Shown piece by piece: positions 45,999 through 56,040 of a stretch of 64,000 nucleotides of DNA. This DNA comes from Colwellia sp. (GTDB taxonomy: Bacteria; Pseudomonadota; Gammaproteobacteria; Enterobacterales; Alteromonadaceae), in contig NVWU01000014.1 of the NCBI GenBank assembly GCA_002733765.1, forward strand, positions 100,959 to 164,958, written 5' to 3'. The position numbers and the translations under genes are program-made. Position 1 is the first letter of the stretch, and every line of letters starts with the position of its first letter. The notes under the pieces are model-generated. The model made no database searches, had not been told where the DNA came from, and saw only the letters and a program-made list of their open reading frames with translations.

Positions 45999-46023
45999 TA
46001 AAAGCGCCATTTGGCGCTTTTTT
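45999..46023. terminator. Bidirectional terminator between cytochrome c and recQ
   Basis: AAAAGCGCC, a short AT loop and GGCGCTTTTTT form a strong stem with an A run on one side and a T run on the other, placed between convergent genes. Confidence 0.85.
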
Positions 46024-47866
46024 AGTTGTTAATATGTTGTTTGATTAGTTGTAAAAAAGGTTGTCCATAACGGGATAGTTTTACATCGCCAATACCACTA
46101 ATATCTAACATTTGCTGTGAAGTTTGTGGTAATACTCGCGCTAATTCTGAGAGAGTAGCATCATTAAAAACAATAAATGGCGCAATATCCTCACCATCAG
46201 CAATACTCTTTCGTAGCTCTCGTAATTTAGCAAATAAAACTCTATCGTAGGATTTTTGCTGGTTTTTATTTTGCCAATAACTGGCTTTTTGTAAGCGCGG
46301 GCTAGCTAACATTAATGGCTCAGTTGCTTTAAGTACATTTCTCGAAGCCGTGGTTAAGCAAAGGGCGGATTGCTGTTCAATATCTTGTTGTAAGTAGCCT
46401 AAATGAATGAGTTGTCCGATGATAGCAAACCAATAACCAGGTGCCTTTCCACTACCAATACCAAAGGTAGATACCTTATCATGCTCTTGTTGCAATACTT
46501 TACTGGTTTTTTCACCACGTAGTACATCAATCACGTGGTTAATATCGCCTTGTTGTTTAACACGATAAACACAAGACAATACTTTTTGTGCTGCTTCTGT
46601 CGCATTAAATTGACTTGGAGGATCTAAGCAGATATCGCAGTTACCGCAGCGTTGATCTGTATATTCTGCAAAATAGTTTAGTACTACTTGTCGTCGACAA
46701 GTCTGGGCATTTATAAAGGCACTCATTGCAGCAAACCGCTGCATCTCAACATTGACTCGTTGTGGGTTATCACCTTCACTTATACGTTTTTTAATGCGCG
46801 TAACATCTTTATCAGCAACTAAAAACAATGCTTCAGCAGGTAAACCATCGCGACCAGCTCTACCTATTTCTTGATAATAAGATTCTAACGTTCTAGGCGG
46901 TTCGAAGTGGATAACATAGCGAACATTAGGTTTGTTAATTCCTAAACCAAAAGCTACTGTAGCAATGACAATTTGAACATTGTCTTTGGTAAAACCTTCT
47001 TGCACTATAGCGCGAATATCATTTTCTAAACCCGCATGATAAGCCGCACAGTTAATGCCGCAAGCGGCTAGATATTTGGTTAGTTTTTCTACTTGCCAAC
47101 GACTATTACAATAAATAATGCCAGAATCATCACCTTGTTTGCGTACGTAACCTAAAACTTGCTTCTCACCGTCATATTTTGGTGCCAAGGTAAAACGTAT
47201 ATTAGCTCGGTCAAAGCTATCTAATTGAATGTAAGGGTTGTTGAGTGATAATTGAGTAAGAATGTCTTTGCGTGTGGTTACATCGGCTGTAGCCGTTAAT
47301 GCCATCACAGGTACTTGCGGAAAGTACTGTTTTAAATAATGTAATTGAGTATAAGCAGGACGGAAATCATGACCCCACTGAGAAATACAATGCGCTTCGT
47401 CTATGGCAAATAAACTTAAAGGAAGTTCGCTTAAACCTTGTAAAAAGTAACGGTTGGTCAAACGTTCAGGCGCGACATACAATAGTTTAATTTTGCCTTG
47501 TGATAGCTTAACAAAAATATCCTTAATGGTTTGAGCGTCTAGAGATGAATTGATAAATGCAGCGGCAATACCTTGTCGGGTTAAGCTATCAACTTGATCT
47601 TTCATTAAAGCAATCAGTGGTGATACGACAATAGTAATGCCAGGCAGTAATATTGCGGGTAGTTGGTAACATAAAGACTTGCCACCACCAGTGGGCATTA
47701 ATACCAAAGAATCTCTACCTTGCATTAAGCTTGCTATTATTTCAATTTGACCAGGGCGGAAGCTATCGTAACCAAAATAATGCTTTAAAGTATCAAGCAA
47801 TAAGGTTTTATCATCTTCTGGGCTGGCTAAAGTGCTTGTAGCTGAATTCAACAGATTTATCTTCAA
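46022..47866 (-). CDS. recQ: ATP-dependent DNA helicase RecQ
   Basis: This 614-residue superfamily 2 helicase has the Walker [16 protein letters not shown], the DEAH box [18 protein letters not shown], motif [17 protein letters not shown], the zinc site [20 protein letters not shown] followed by CDIC, a winged-helix region and a C-terminal HRDC domain (about 530-605). It unwinds 3'-tailed DNA in recombination repair. The length is standard. The ATG at 47866 gives a short N-terminal extension before the helicase core at about 25. Confidence 0.96.
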   Translation of the reverse strand: MKINLLNSATSTLASPEDDKTLLLDTLKHYFGYDSFRPGQIEIIASLMQGRDSLVLMPTGGGKSLCYQLPAILLPGITIVVSPLIALMKDQVDSLTRQGIAAAFINSSLDAQTIKDIFVKLSQGKIKLLYVAPERLTNRYFLQGLSELPLSLFAIDEAHCISQWGHDFRPAYTQLHYLKQYFPQVPVMALTATADVTTRKDILTQLSLNNPYIQLDSFDRANIRFTLAPKYDGEKQVLGYVRKQGDDSGIIYCNSRWQVEKLTKYLAACGINCAAYHAGLENDIRAIVQEGFTKDNVQIVIATVAFGLGINKPNVRYVIHFEPPRTLESYYQEIGRAGRDGLPAEALFLVADKDVTRIKKRISEGDNPQRVNVEMQRFAAMSAFINAQTCRRQVVLNYFAEYTDQRCGNCDICLDPPSQFNATEAAQKVLSCVYRVKQQGDINHVIDVLRGEKTSKVLQQEHDKVSTFGIGSGKAPGYWFAIIGQLIHLGYLQQDIEQQSALCLTTASRNVLKATEPLMLASPRLQKASYWQNKNQQKSYDRVLFAKLRELRKSIADGEDIAPFIVFNDATLSELARVLPQTSQQMLDISGIGDVKLSRYGQPFLQLIKQHINN

Positions 47867-47986
47867 TTAGTGTTTCAAAGCGTTATTTTACCTTAGACTT
47901 GTCATTAGCGTGATGATTTTTTAATTCTATTTTATTTGAATAGTGCTAATGTAGAATATTAACACATTAGACCAGAGATAAATTAA

Positions 47987-48442
47987 ATGAATAAAGAAGC
48001 TATGTGTCAACAATTGAGTGATTATTGGAATAATAATATGCCATTTAATCAGTTGCTTGGATTAAAAATAACGCATTTCAATGCTCAGAAGTCGGAAGTT
48101 AGATTTACTTGGCAAGATAAACTTATAGGTAACCCGATGCAAAAAATTTTACATGGGGGGGTAACTGCTTCTGCACTTGATTTAGCTGGCGGAACGGTAG
48201 CGGCGGCAAATATTATTGAACAGTTAACGGATATGACTCCGGAGACACTCAAGCAAAGCTTGAGTAAACTTGGCACTATTGATTTACGTACTGACTATTT
48301 GCGCCCCGGTAGAGGAGAAGAGTTTATTGTTACCGCACACATTATTCGTAGTGGCAGTAAAGTCGCTGTGGCTCGAATGGAAATGCATAATGAACTGGGT
48401 GAACATATTGCGTTTGGTACTGGTACTTATATGGTTGGTTAG
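47987..48442 (+). CDS. yigI: YigI-like hotdog-fold thioesterase
   Basis: This 151-residue hotdog-fold acyl-CoA thioesterase has the PaaI-type HGGVTASALDLAGGTVAAAN near 56. The C-terminus has LSKLGTIDLRTDYLRPGRGE followed by VARMEMHNELGEHIAFGTGT and YMVG, close to E. coli YigI. It should hydrolyse medium- or long-chain acyl-CoA in the cytoplasm; the physiological substrate is uncertain. AGAGATAAATTAA before the ATG is weak. It is a single gene, divergent from recQ. Confidence 0.85.
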   Translation: MNKEAMCQQLSDYWNNNMPFNQLLGLKITHFNAQKSEVRFTWQDKLIGNPMQKILHGGVTASALDLAGGTVAAANIIEQLTDMTPETLKQSLSKLGTIDLRTDYLRPGRGEEFIVTAHIIRSGSKVAVARMEMHNELGEHIAFGTGTYMVG

Positions 48443-48831
48443 CATTAGTTAAAAATAACACTATCTATACTTAATCAGAGAAATATAAAAATTAAGCGCT
48501 AATATGTATATTTATCACAATAATTAGCCATCCGCAGTTAGGGTGTACGTTTTTTATATTTTTTACTCGTCTCGGCTACTAAAAATGGGTTGTATTAGTG
48601 CCGCTATGCCAACAAGCTAAAATAATTACTCAGTTTACAGTGTTGGTAATTATTCTTATTGTTAACTGGCTATTGTTTATTTGGACAGTACTCGCTTTAT
48701 ATGGTTTTGATGTATATCACAATCACAATCACAACCAAAGCGTGTAAAATAAAAAAGCGATCTAATAAGATCGCTTTTTAGCTTTTATATTAAAGTTACT
48801 GACAAAGTAATTTTAATATAAACTATCGTAA
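48443..48831. other. Intergenic region between the thioesterase and thiolase genes
   Basis: This 389-base gap between convergent genes holds a short CACAAT repeat near 48717-48737 and the bidirectional terminator at 48751-48779. I see no gene in the remainder. Confidence 0.6.
48751..48779. terminator. Bidirectional terminator downstream of the thiolase gene
   Basis: AAAAAAGCGATC, a TAATAA loop and GATCGCTTTTT form a perfect stem with A and T tails. It lies 53 bases beyond the thiolase stop. Confidence 0.85.
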
Positions 48832-50016
48832 TTATACACGTTCAATTAAAGCAGCAATGCCCTGACCACCACCAATACACATAGTGATAACTGCATATTT
48901 ACCTTGAATACGTTGTAACTCATGAATTGCTTTAACTGAAATTAAAGCACCTGTTGCGCCAATTGGATGGCCTAAAGAGATACCAGAGCCGTTAGGGTTT
49001 ACTTTTTCCATGTCTAATTCTAGATCGCGACACACGGCTAAAGCTTGAGAGGCAAAAGCTTCATTGACTTCCCAAACATCAATATCATCTTTATTAATAC
49101 CTGTTTTTTCAAGTAATTTATTAACAGCAGGTATAGGTCCAATACCCATAATTTCTGGTGCAACACCAGCAAAAGCATAACCGACTAACTTGGCAATAGG
49201 TTTTAAACCATTGGCTTTGGCATATTCACTATCAGCCATAACAACAACAGCGGCAGCATCATTAATACCAGAAGCGTTCCCCGCGGTTACAGAACCATCT
49301 TTTTTAAATGCAGGGCGGAGTTTTGCCATATCAGCAATAGTACAATCAAAACGAATATGCTCATCGGTAGTATATTGAACAACGCCTTTACGAGATTTTA
49401 GCTCAACAGGTACGATTTGATCTGTGAAACGACCTTCTTCAGTAGCACGCTGGGCTCTATTGTGTGACTCTACTGCTGCTGCATCTTGTTCTTCGCGAGT
49501 TATTCCCCATTTTTCTGCAACATTTTCTGCAGTAATACCCATATGAGTATCAGTAATCGGACATGTTAATGCGCCAACCATAGGGTCAACCATTTGTGTA
49601 TCACCCATTTTGCTACCAAAACGTGCTGATGGACTCCAATAAGGTGCGCGTGTCATCGACTCAGCACCGCCAGCTACTACCAGATCACAATCGTCAAGTA
49701 AGACTAATTGCGCCGCAGAAATAATCGCTTGTAATCCTGAACCACATAAACGGTTTACCGTTAAAGAAGGAGTAGAATCTGGTAAGCCACCTTTTAAAGC
49801 AGCAGTTCTACTCATATACATATCACGACGATCGGTATGAACTACATTACCAATAACACAATGTCCAACGTCTTCACTGTTTGCACCTGAACGTTTAACC
49901 GCTTCTGCAATCATCTGACCAGCAAGGTCTGTTGGTGCAACTCCTTTTAATGAGCCACCAAAATCTGCAATTGCAGTACGTACACCACTTAAAAAAACAA
50001 CTTCACGTTTTGACAT
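48832..50016 (-). CDS. Acetyl-CoA C-acyltransferase (thiolase, BktB/AtoB-like)
   Basis: This 394-residue thiolase has all the catalytic elements: nucleophilic Cys near 90 in VNRLCGSGLQAIISAA, His near 350 in GISLGHPIGATGA and the second Cys near 380 in VITMCIGGGQGIAAL. The NEAFASQALAV segment is also typical. Members condense or cleave acetoacetyl-CoA and 3-ketoacyl-CoA. Whether it serves fatty-acid oxidation or polyhydroxyalkanoate synthesis cannot be told, since no beta-oxidation or pha genes lie nearby. It is a single leftward gene. Confidence 0.9.
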   Translation of the reverse strand: MSKREVVFLSGVRTAIADFGGSLKGVAPTDLAGQMIAEAVKRSGANSEDVGHCVIGNVVHTDRRDMYMSRTAALKGGLPDSTPSLTVNRLCGSGLQAIISAAQLVLLDDCDLVVAGGAESMTRAPYWSPSARFGSKMGDTQMVDPMVGALTCPITDTHMGITAENVAEKWGITREEQDAAAVESHNRAQRATEEGRFTDQIVPVELKSRKGVVQYTTDEHIRFDCTIADMAKLRPAFKKDGSVTAGNASGINDAAAVVVMADSEYAKANGLKPIAKLVGYAFAGVAPEIMGIGPIPAVNKLLEKTGINKDDIDVWEVNEAFASQALAVCRDLELDMEKVNPNGSGISLGHPIGATGALISVKAIHELQRIQGKYAVITMCIGGGQGIAALIERV

Positions 50017-50523
50017 ATTTATTTTCCATTTTATTTTTCTTAACTAAAGTTAAGTTTAGGGTTGTTATAATTTAATCGGACTATTTATGCACAATAACTA
50101 TATTACATAGTAAACTACTTTAAAATAGCATTTAGAGATCAAATTCAAGAATACAAATTCTGCAAAAGTTAATTTCAATAATATTATTTATCAAAACACC
50201 AACTATATGCTCCTCAAATTTAATTTTATATGCCGCTTTAGTCTATATTCTCAGGAATAACATTTTTGAACAATTTTATACCATTCCATATAAAAAATGC
50301 TCATTTAGAACAGCAGGGGCGATATTAGAATAAATAAAATAGGTATGATAAAAAAGTCTATATTTTATTTATCATACCTTGTGTTTTTTTGATAACCCGT
50401 ATTTATATTGCTATAAATATTCAGATAAATCCTGTTTTAACTTGCTTGAGTATGGGCTTAAAAAGAAATAAAATATTATTTCAATAATAAACTTACCCGA
50501 AATATCATCAGAGCTATTTTATT
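50017..50523. other. Large intergenic region with an isolated hairpin
   Basis: This 507-base, very AT-rich gap lies between divergent genes. It contains the 12-bp perfect inverted repeat at 50341-50379 followed by a T run. No open frame in it looks real. Confidence 0.6.
50341..50390 (+). terminator. Terminator-like hairpin with no upstream gene on this strand
   Basis: AGGTATGATAAA (50341-50352) and TTTATCATACCT (50368-50379) are perfect complements with a 15-base loop, followed by GTGTTTTTTT. It has the form of a rho-independent terminator on the plus strand, yet no plus-strand gene precedes it, so it could end a small RNA or be a transcript-folding site. Confidence 0.45.
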
Positions 50524-51201
50524 ATGCATCAAGCAAGAGATCCTGTTCAATATCAACAATTATGTACGGTAACTTTATTAGGTAATTTAGTTGCTAAGCC
50601 AGATATTCGATATAGAACTAACCCTGTTTTAGCCATCACTGAAATTATTTTAGCAACCAGTACTAAATGGTTAGATAAAAAAAGCAATAAATATAAAGAA
50701 TGGACGAGTTACCACCCTATTAAAGTAGAAGGTGCTTTAGTTGAGCAAGCGCTGTTGACGGCAGAGAAGGGTGATATTATTTTAGTGCAGGGCTACCTGA
50801 GTAATATCAAGCCAAGTAACACGGAAGGACAAAGCCACTCTGAAATTATACATGCTAATTATATTAAAAAATTTAAAAAAGGTTATACCCAAACGATTAA
50901 TCAAATTTATTGTAGTGGTGATGTAGCGTCAGCCCCACAGTTAATTAAAACACAAAACAATAAAAGTTTGGCACAGGTAAATATTACTATTAATCAGCGA
51001 ATTTATTCTATTAATAAGCAATGTTGGCAAAATATTTCAATTGAGCGGGAATTACATGTGTGGGGTAAACAGGCGGAATATATAGTAGACCATGCCTTAA
51101 TTGGCGATAATGTTATGGTTGAAGGTAAATTGAGTTATTTGACTTCGGGAAATAAGGCACAATTTATTGACGGAAAAACATTACACTGGTTTAAAAATTA
51201 A
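50524..51201 (+). CDS. Protein with two SSB-like OB folds
   Basis: This 225-residue protein looks like two single-stranded-DNA-binding OB folds in tandem. The first (about 12-115) starts CTVTLLGNLVAKPDIRY and has IKVEGALVEQALLTAEKGDI, then ILVQGYLSN. The second (about 127-222) repeats the plan with NQIYCSGDVASAPQLIKTQN, LHVWGKQAEYIVDHALIGDN and VMVEGKLSY. It lacks the acidic Ssb C-terminal tail that recruits partner proteins and ends HWFKN. It is not the housekeeping Ssb or PriB by length. It stands alone, so its partners are unknown. Confidence 0.6.
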   Translation: MHQARDPVQYQQLCTVTLLGNLVAKPDIRYRTNPVLAITEIILATSTKWLDKKSNKYKEWTSYHPIKVEGALVEQALLTAEKGDIILVQGYLSNIKPSNTEGQSHSEIIHANYIKKFKKGYTQTINQIYCSGDVASAPQLIKTQNNKSLAQVNITINQRIYSINKQCWQNISIERELHVWGKQAEYIVDHALIGDNVMVEGKLSYLTSGNKAQFIDGKTLHWFKN

Positions 51202-51383
51202 ATTATTGCTTACTTGCAACTTCTCCCTTGATGTTGAAAAATTATCAAGTATCATTTATTTTATAGAGCCATGCTGTTTACTTCAGTGATTACTAAAACC
51301 GTCATGATTGACGATTCTATTTAGAAAACCATATAATTAAACTGTTTTGATAATGAACAAAGGGATAAGGGATAAAGGGTAGA

Positions 51384-53567
51384 ATGAATTTTAAACAGTA
51401 TTTCGAAAATGTTAATCACTTTATCACCTACGCTTTTGTGTTCGTTGTTCATATGTCTACTATAGTATCTTTTACTGCTTACGCTAACGAAGACAATTAC
51501 CAATTAATTAAAGTAGCACAATTAGAACATCAATTACTCTCTCAGCCTAATTGGCAGCAACTAATCGTGAACCCGAGCAATAAACAGCAATATTTTGTTA
51601 TTCGTGAATCAGGACAAGTTTACCTAGTTGATGATGATCAGATTAATCCTCAAGCCATTTTAGATATGGGTGTTTATCGGCAAACAGATTCATCATTATT
51701 TAAATTGACGGCTATTGAGTTACATCCTAATTTTTCTTTACGAGATCAAGTCGGTTATGGCACTTTTTATACTGCCCATATCGAAACGATTAATAAAAAC
51801 AGTAAAACTAAACGCCTAGAAGGGCGGGGCGATGATCTACAACTTAATTTTGATGCAGTAATAACTGAATGGCAATTTAGCGCTGTCAATCATCAAAAAG
51901 TTGATGTAAATACTAAACGAGAAGTGTTGCGAATTGGTGTACCCGATAGTTTAATGGTTATTAAGCAACTATCATTTAACCCTTATGTTAAATCATGGAA
52001 TGATAACTTTGGTTTACTTTATGCGGCGTTAAACGGCGGGGAAAAATCGCCACAGTCGCTATACTCAGGAGTGATTTTACGGATTGATCCCGCCAAGTTT
52101 GGTATGCGTAGTTTTAGAGTGCCGAATAACAATCCTTATATAAAAAACAGTCAAATTCATGATGCAATTTATCTCTTGGGAGGTCAGAAAATTAAGCAAT
52201 TTATTTGGCCGGGAAAACATAGTAAGCATATTTTAGTTTCACATCAGTATAACAATAAATATTTATTGTCATTAACTGATGGACGAGATGATTGGCGAGA
52301 TTCTGAGAGTAAACAGGTACTTTATCAAAGTGACGATGCTATTCATGATGTGTTTATCTATCGCGGTCGTCAGCTACCTTTGTTACGTTCTAAATTATTA
52401 TTGTTACGTCAAAAAGAACAACGTTGGTATATTGATTCTTTCGCTTTTGATTTTTCAGATAATAAAAAAAACCGTGATAAGAAAAAACCAAAAATAGAGT
52501 GGTCAATCACATCAGAGCAATTACCAACTGATAGCCAAATAATCTTAAGTAGTAATCACTCTGGTGAGATATTCCTTTTGGAAAAAACTATTAATATTTT
52601 ATTTCGTTTAACTCAACAAGCGTTGGTTAATGAAAATGTTGCAGCAAGTGATGAAAATAACACTAGAGAAACAAATTTACCCAATAATAGTATTTTTATA
52701 CTACTCTTTATACTCGTTTTACTTGGCACTATTTATTATTGGTTTAAGCGTAATCGCCATTCAGTCAAGGTGATAGTAAGACAACAGTTTTCTGCTCTTG
52801 AGTTAAGTGAATCATGCCAGCAAGTATCGCTGTATCATAGGCATCAAAAAAATGCTGAGGCGACTATTGATATTGTTGATATTGTCAGTAGTGAAATTAA
52901 ATTTAATGAGCATAGCATCTGTATTGTTAACACCCAGCTTGGTCATGGCTTTAATAATGATAGAGAACAAGATTTACGCGCTATTTTTGTTAATGAGAAA
53001 ACAAATAAAATGGTTGATGGTAAGATTAGGCAAATAAGTCTATTACTGACCGATAAGCAAAAGAATGGCTATACTATCTGTTTATATATGCGTAAGGGTA
53101 GTGACCGTATTACCAAAAAATCTTATGTTCAGGTGATCGATGAGTTAATGGACTGGTGTTGGCTTATTGGGGAAAAAATTAATGCTGATAGTACGGGTAA
53201 AAGAAAAGTAAAATCAATAGTATTACCTAAAGAAAAGGCAGGCATTGAATCTAATAATAAAACGCCATTACATCATCAGGCAGCAGCTATTAGGGTCGTA
53301 ACTCATCAAATGTATAATGCTAGTCAGCCACTAGCAACGGGTGAACTTTCTTTAGCGCAGGGCGTTGTAAATGAAGATAAACCCCCAGCTAAACTAGGCG
53401 ATAAAGAAAGCACCGAAGTGCATAACCATCACCCAAAAAATACTATAGATGCAGAATTAGTTAATGCTTTAGAAAAACTGGTGAATTTGAAACAACAAGG
53501 CTTTTTAACCATGGATGAATTTTCAAAAGCAAAAGAGAAGCTGTTAAAAACTTTATTAGAAAAATAG
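51384..53567 (+). CDS. Glucose/sorbosone dehydrogenase-like propeller protein with TM helix and SHOCT-like tail
   Basis: This 727-residue protein begins with a signal or anchor segment (about 12-34). Residues about 45-415 resemble the beta-propeller of soluble aldose sugar dehydrogenases (YliI/sorbosone type), with QLIVNPSNKQQYFVIRESGQ, LTAIELHPNFSLRDQVGYGT and LLYAALNGGEKSP. No clear PQQ-binding set can be confirmed. A transmembrane helix follows at about 433-450 (IFILLFILVLLGTIYYW), then a probably cytoplasmic part of about 275 residues ending in a SHOCT-like helix pair (LVNALEKLVNLKQQGFLTMD). Such a combination would link an outer sensor or enzyme to an inner domain. AAAGGGTAGA precedes the ATG. 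Confidence 0.5.
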   Translation: MNFKQYFENVNHFITYAFVFVVHMSTIVSFTAYANEDNYQLIKVAQLEHQLLSQPNWQQLIVNPSNKQQYFVIRESGQVYLVDDDQINPQAILDMGVYRQTDSSLFKLTAIELHPNFSLRDQVGYGTFYTAHIETINKNSKTKRLEGRGDDLQLNFDAVITEWQFSAVNHQKVDVNTKREVLRIGVPDSLMVIKQLSFNPYVKSWNDNFGLLYAALNGGEKSPQSLYSGVILRIDPAKFGMRSFRVPNNNPYIKNSQIHDAIYLLGGQKIKQFIWPGKHSKHILVSHQYNNKYLLSLTDGRDDWRDSESKQVLYQSDDAIHDVFIYRGRQLPLLRSKLLLLRQKEQRWYIDSFAFDFSDNKKNRDKKKPKIEWSITSEQLPTDSQIILSSNHSGEIFLLEKTINILFRLTQQALVNENVAASDENNTRETNLPNNSIFILLFILVLLGTIYYWFKRNRHSVKVIVRQQFSALELSESCQQVSLYHRHQKNAEATIDIVDIVSSEIKFNEHSICIVNTQLGHGFNNDREQDLRAIFVNEKTNKMVDGKIRQISLLLTDKQKNGYTICLYMRKGSDRITKKSYVQVIDELMDWCWLIGEKINADSTGKRKVKSIVLPKEKAGIESNNKTPLHHQAAAIRVVTHQMYNASQPLATGELSLAQGVVNEDKPPAKLGDKESTEVHNHHPKNTIDAELVNALEKLVNLKQQGFLTMDEFSKAKEKLLKTLLEK

Positions 53568-53614
53568 ACTATTAGTTATGAGAAAAGGTACCGAAATTAT
53601 AAGCAGCCTAAAAT

Positions 53615-54175
53615 TTATCTTGTTTCGATGACGAATGGAATTTTTTGGTTGTTCTTAACATCATATTGAGATCGCCCTGTATGGTTTAAATGTTTTCCAT
53701 AAACATGAAATGATAATAGCGTTTCTGTGGTTTCATTGACTACACTGTGTATTTCGCCTGTTCTCATTGATACCACGTCACCAATTGAAATCGTTTTTTC
53801 CTCTATTTCATGTAACTCGGCATGTCCTTCACTGGAACTATCATCTATTCTTTTCCAAAAAGTGTTTTTTTCTGGGCCAGTAACACCAACTACAACCGCC
53901 CAGGTGCCATGATCATGTGGCCGAACTCCACGTCCTGGTAGCCAACTATCAACTACAATAAAAAGACTATTATCCGGTTCTGCATGTAAAAGAGTCGACC
54001 CAAATCCCAACTTCGGATCTGCTATATACATCTCTTCTTTCCTCCAGTCAAGTTCGGCAGCAGCGCGTTTCGCAAGTGGAATAACAGAAGAAATTATTAA
54101 CTTCTCGTTTTGTGTTTCTTTCATTACGTTCAGTACATCATCCACAAATTGCTTTATAGGGTAGTTTGACTTCAT
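53615..54175 (-). CDS. Cysteine-dioxygenase-like cupin
   Basis: This 186-residue protein has a single cupin barrel. The first metal motif is RPHDHGTWAVVVGVTGPE near 80-98 (H-x-H, then Glu). The second is MRTGEIHSVVNETTETLLSF near 135-155, with His in EIHS. The tail YGKHLNHTGRSQYD carries further His residues. The layout resembles iron-dependent thiol dioxygenases such as cysteine dioxygenase and 3-mercaptopropionate dioxygenase, which make sulfinates. The substrate is not decided by sequence. It is a single leftward gene with a promoter in the 241-base gap upstream. Confidence 0.7.
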   Translation of the reverse strand: MKSNYPIKQFVDDVLNVMKETQNEKLIISSVIPLAKRAAAELDWRKEEMYIADPKLGFGSTLLHAEPDNSLFIVVDSWLPGRGVRPHDHGTWAVVVGVTGPEKNTFWKRIDDSSSEGHAELHEIEEKTISIGDVVSMRTGEIHSVVNETTETLLSFHVYGKHLNHTGRSQYDVKNNQKIPFVIETR

Positions 54176-54416
54176 TTGAAAAATCTCATTGTATAAATAT
54201 CATTACGGGCTTGTAGAATTACTCATTTATTTTGAACTACCCTATAACAAGGGTACTAAATACATAACCTCTATTGGGTTAATAACCAACAGTGCGTTAA
54301 AGGGGCACTGTCGATTATTTGGACTGAATTAGTTATGATATGGCCACCTTTAGTCGGTTTCTGTTACTAGTCTATTTTTCAGTTTTGACCGTTAATGGTT
54401 TTTTCTAAGTTACTTT

Positions 54417-55094
54417 TTAACGTTGAAATTTACTTGGAATAGCGACATCTCCATAGTAATTGTTATTCGGGAATATTTGATATTGATAATAATCATTTCC
54501 TTCATTGTCATGGCTTGTTAAGCCCATGACCAAAGCAAAGCCATGTTCATACAAGCAATCAATAACCTCCTGCGGAAATGAAACAACAAAAATACTGAAT
54601 GACTTAATTAATTTATTTTGTTCATTGAAAGTTCCATCCCAATACCATTTAGTGGTAAATATTTCTTTGGTTTTTCTTGGTTTGTAAGGGGCATCAGCCT
54701 CTTTGCAATGTTTTATTGGTAATGTGATGAACCAATCATTTTTAGCTAAATTATTCATGGCACTATCAAATCGTTGCTTATCTGGTTGTGTAAATTGTTG
54801 TGAGATACCTTTTATAAATTGGCATTCACGAAATATACTCCTAAATAGTGATGCTAAGTTTCCAGTACGTCCTTCTAAGAAATAAAGCTTCAATAGATTA
54901 TTAATATCATCGGATACGCTTTTGGGATAGCACCTTTGTTTTTTTGCTCTTTTTAACCATTTACCTAAGAAAACATTTTCACTGGCCGGTTTACTGGTGA
55001 GCTTACCTACTTGCTGCTCTGACGAGAGGGCTATTAAGCCACCTAAAATCATATTATATAAATCAGCAGATTTATTAAATGTATGTGTCATCAT
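54417..55094 (-). CDS. DUF2913-like protein
   Basis: This 225-residue soluble, mainly helical protein contains FLGKWLKRAKKQRCYPKSVS and DDINNLLKLYFLEGRTGNLA, which recall DUF2913 proteins of Vibrio and Shewanella. The C-terminal half has HCKEADAPYKPRKTKEIFTT, then VIDCLYEHGFALVMGLTSHD. No function is known. It is a single leftward gene between the cupin genes. The family call is from memory of the motif pattern. Confidence 0.55.
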   Translation of the reverse strand: MMTHTFNKSADLYNMILGGLIALSSEQQVGKLTSKPASENVFLGKWLKRAKKQRCYPKSVSDDINNLLKLYFLEGRTGNLASLFRSIFRECQFIKGISQQFTQPDKQRFDSAMNNLAKNDWFITLPIKHCKEADAPYKPRKTKEIFTTKWYWDGTFNEQNKLIKSFSIFVVSFPQEVIDCLYEHGFALVMGLTSHDNEGNDYYQYQIFPNNNYYGDVAIPSKFQR

Positions 55095-55582
55095 TGAAAA
55101 ATCACTTTCATTGTGTTTTATGCGTCCAAGTACATTGAGGTTTCATCTATAAAAATGGGCAAAAATAGAATTTTATTATCAGAATTTAAACAGGAATTAT
55201 ATCGACTTAGAGCGCCTCAGCAGTAAACTTCAGTACATTTTAAAGCTTTAGTATTTATTGATATAAAGAGTTAATTTCCTCGAACAATATTTACATTTAT
55301 TCCTCTGCTTTTCGCCACATGACCAGTCATTTAATGGCCATACTATGAGTCTTTTCAGCAACATTAACACCTGTGTTTCGGCCAAAAGCCTTAGCAGGAT
55401 ATCTCTTGACGCTTGAAATATATTTTTCTCATATTATCAGGGAATATTATTTTAATTTTTAGCTGAATAATAGAAATTAGGGAGTAATTTTACTGGTAAA
55501 GTAAATTTCAACTCAGCCATCCATGGCATATCATTTATGTCGAATACAATAAAAAATTTTATCTAAGGAATTGCTTTTAACT
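55095..55582. other. Intergenic region upstream of the DUF2913-like gene
   Basis: This 488-base gap lies between two leftward genes. A short minus-strand stretch near 55310-55390 reads AFGRNTGVNVAEKTHSMAIK before a stop, like the end of a lost gene, but I cannot name it. No terminator or RNA is evident. Confidence 0.35.
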
Positions 55583-55936
55583 TTATTCGATACCGTTTAG
55601 TTCTTTCCAATTACCTGGTTGGACAGCATAAAAAATAAGTGCTTCTTCACCTTCATAATGTAGTTCAGTTCCATCAGGTAACCATAAAACATCACCTTTT
55701 TTTCCTTCGAGTACGGCATCAGGTGTACGTACTCTAAAAGTACCTTCCATCACAACAACGACTTCATCATAAAGCAGTGTCCAGCTAATAGCACAGCCAT
55801 CAAAGCGTGCGAATCCTGCGGCCATGCTATTACTGATATCTGGACCGACTGCGCGGGCAACGGATGCTTTTCCCGGAGGACCGCCACGGTGTATAAAGGT
55901 AAGTTCATTGTGTTTAATTAATTTGGCTTTGCTCAT
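55583..55936 (-). CDS. EutQ-like cupin protein
   Basis: This small 117-residue single-domain cupin has ISWTLLYDEVVVVMEGTFRV and GDVLWLPDGTELHYEGEEAL, which match EutQ-like cupins. The metal-binding His set is reduced. EutQ proteins act in ethanolamine use. Here it follows the oxidase gene by 104 bases as the last gene of a leftward amine-oxidation operon. It may be a small binding or ancillary protein; no activity can be given. Confidence 0.7.
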   Translation of the reverse strand: MSKAKLIKHNELTFIHRGGPPGKASVARAVGPDISNSMAAGFARFDGCAISWTLLYDEVVVVMEGTFRVRTPDAVLEGKKGDVLWLPDGTELHYEGEEALIFYAVQPGNWKELNGIE

Positions 55937-56040
55937 TATTAGACTCTGTTTGTAGTGTTAAATATTATCAACGTCAAGCGAGGTATTTATAAATACCTCT
56001 AGCTCAGACTAACTAGAGGCATAAGTGTTAATTTTTTACT

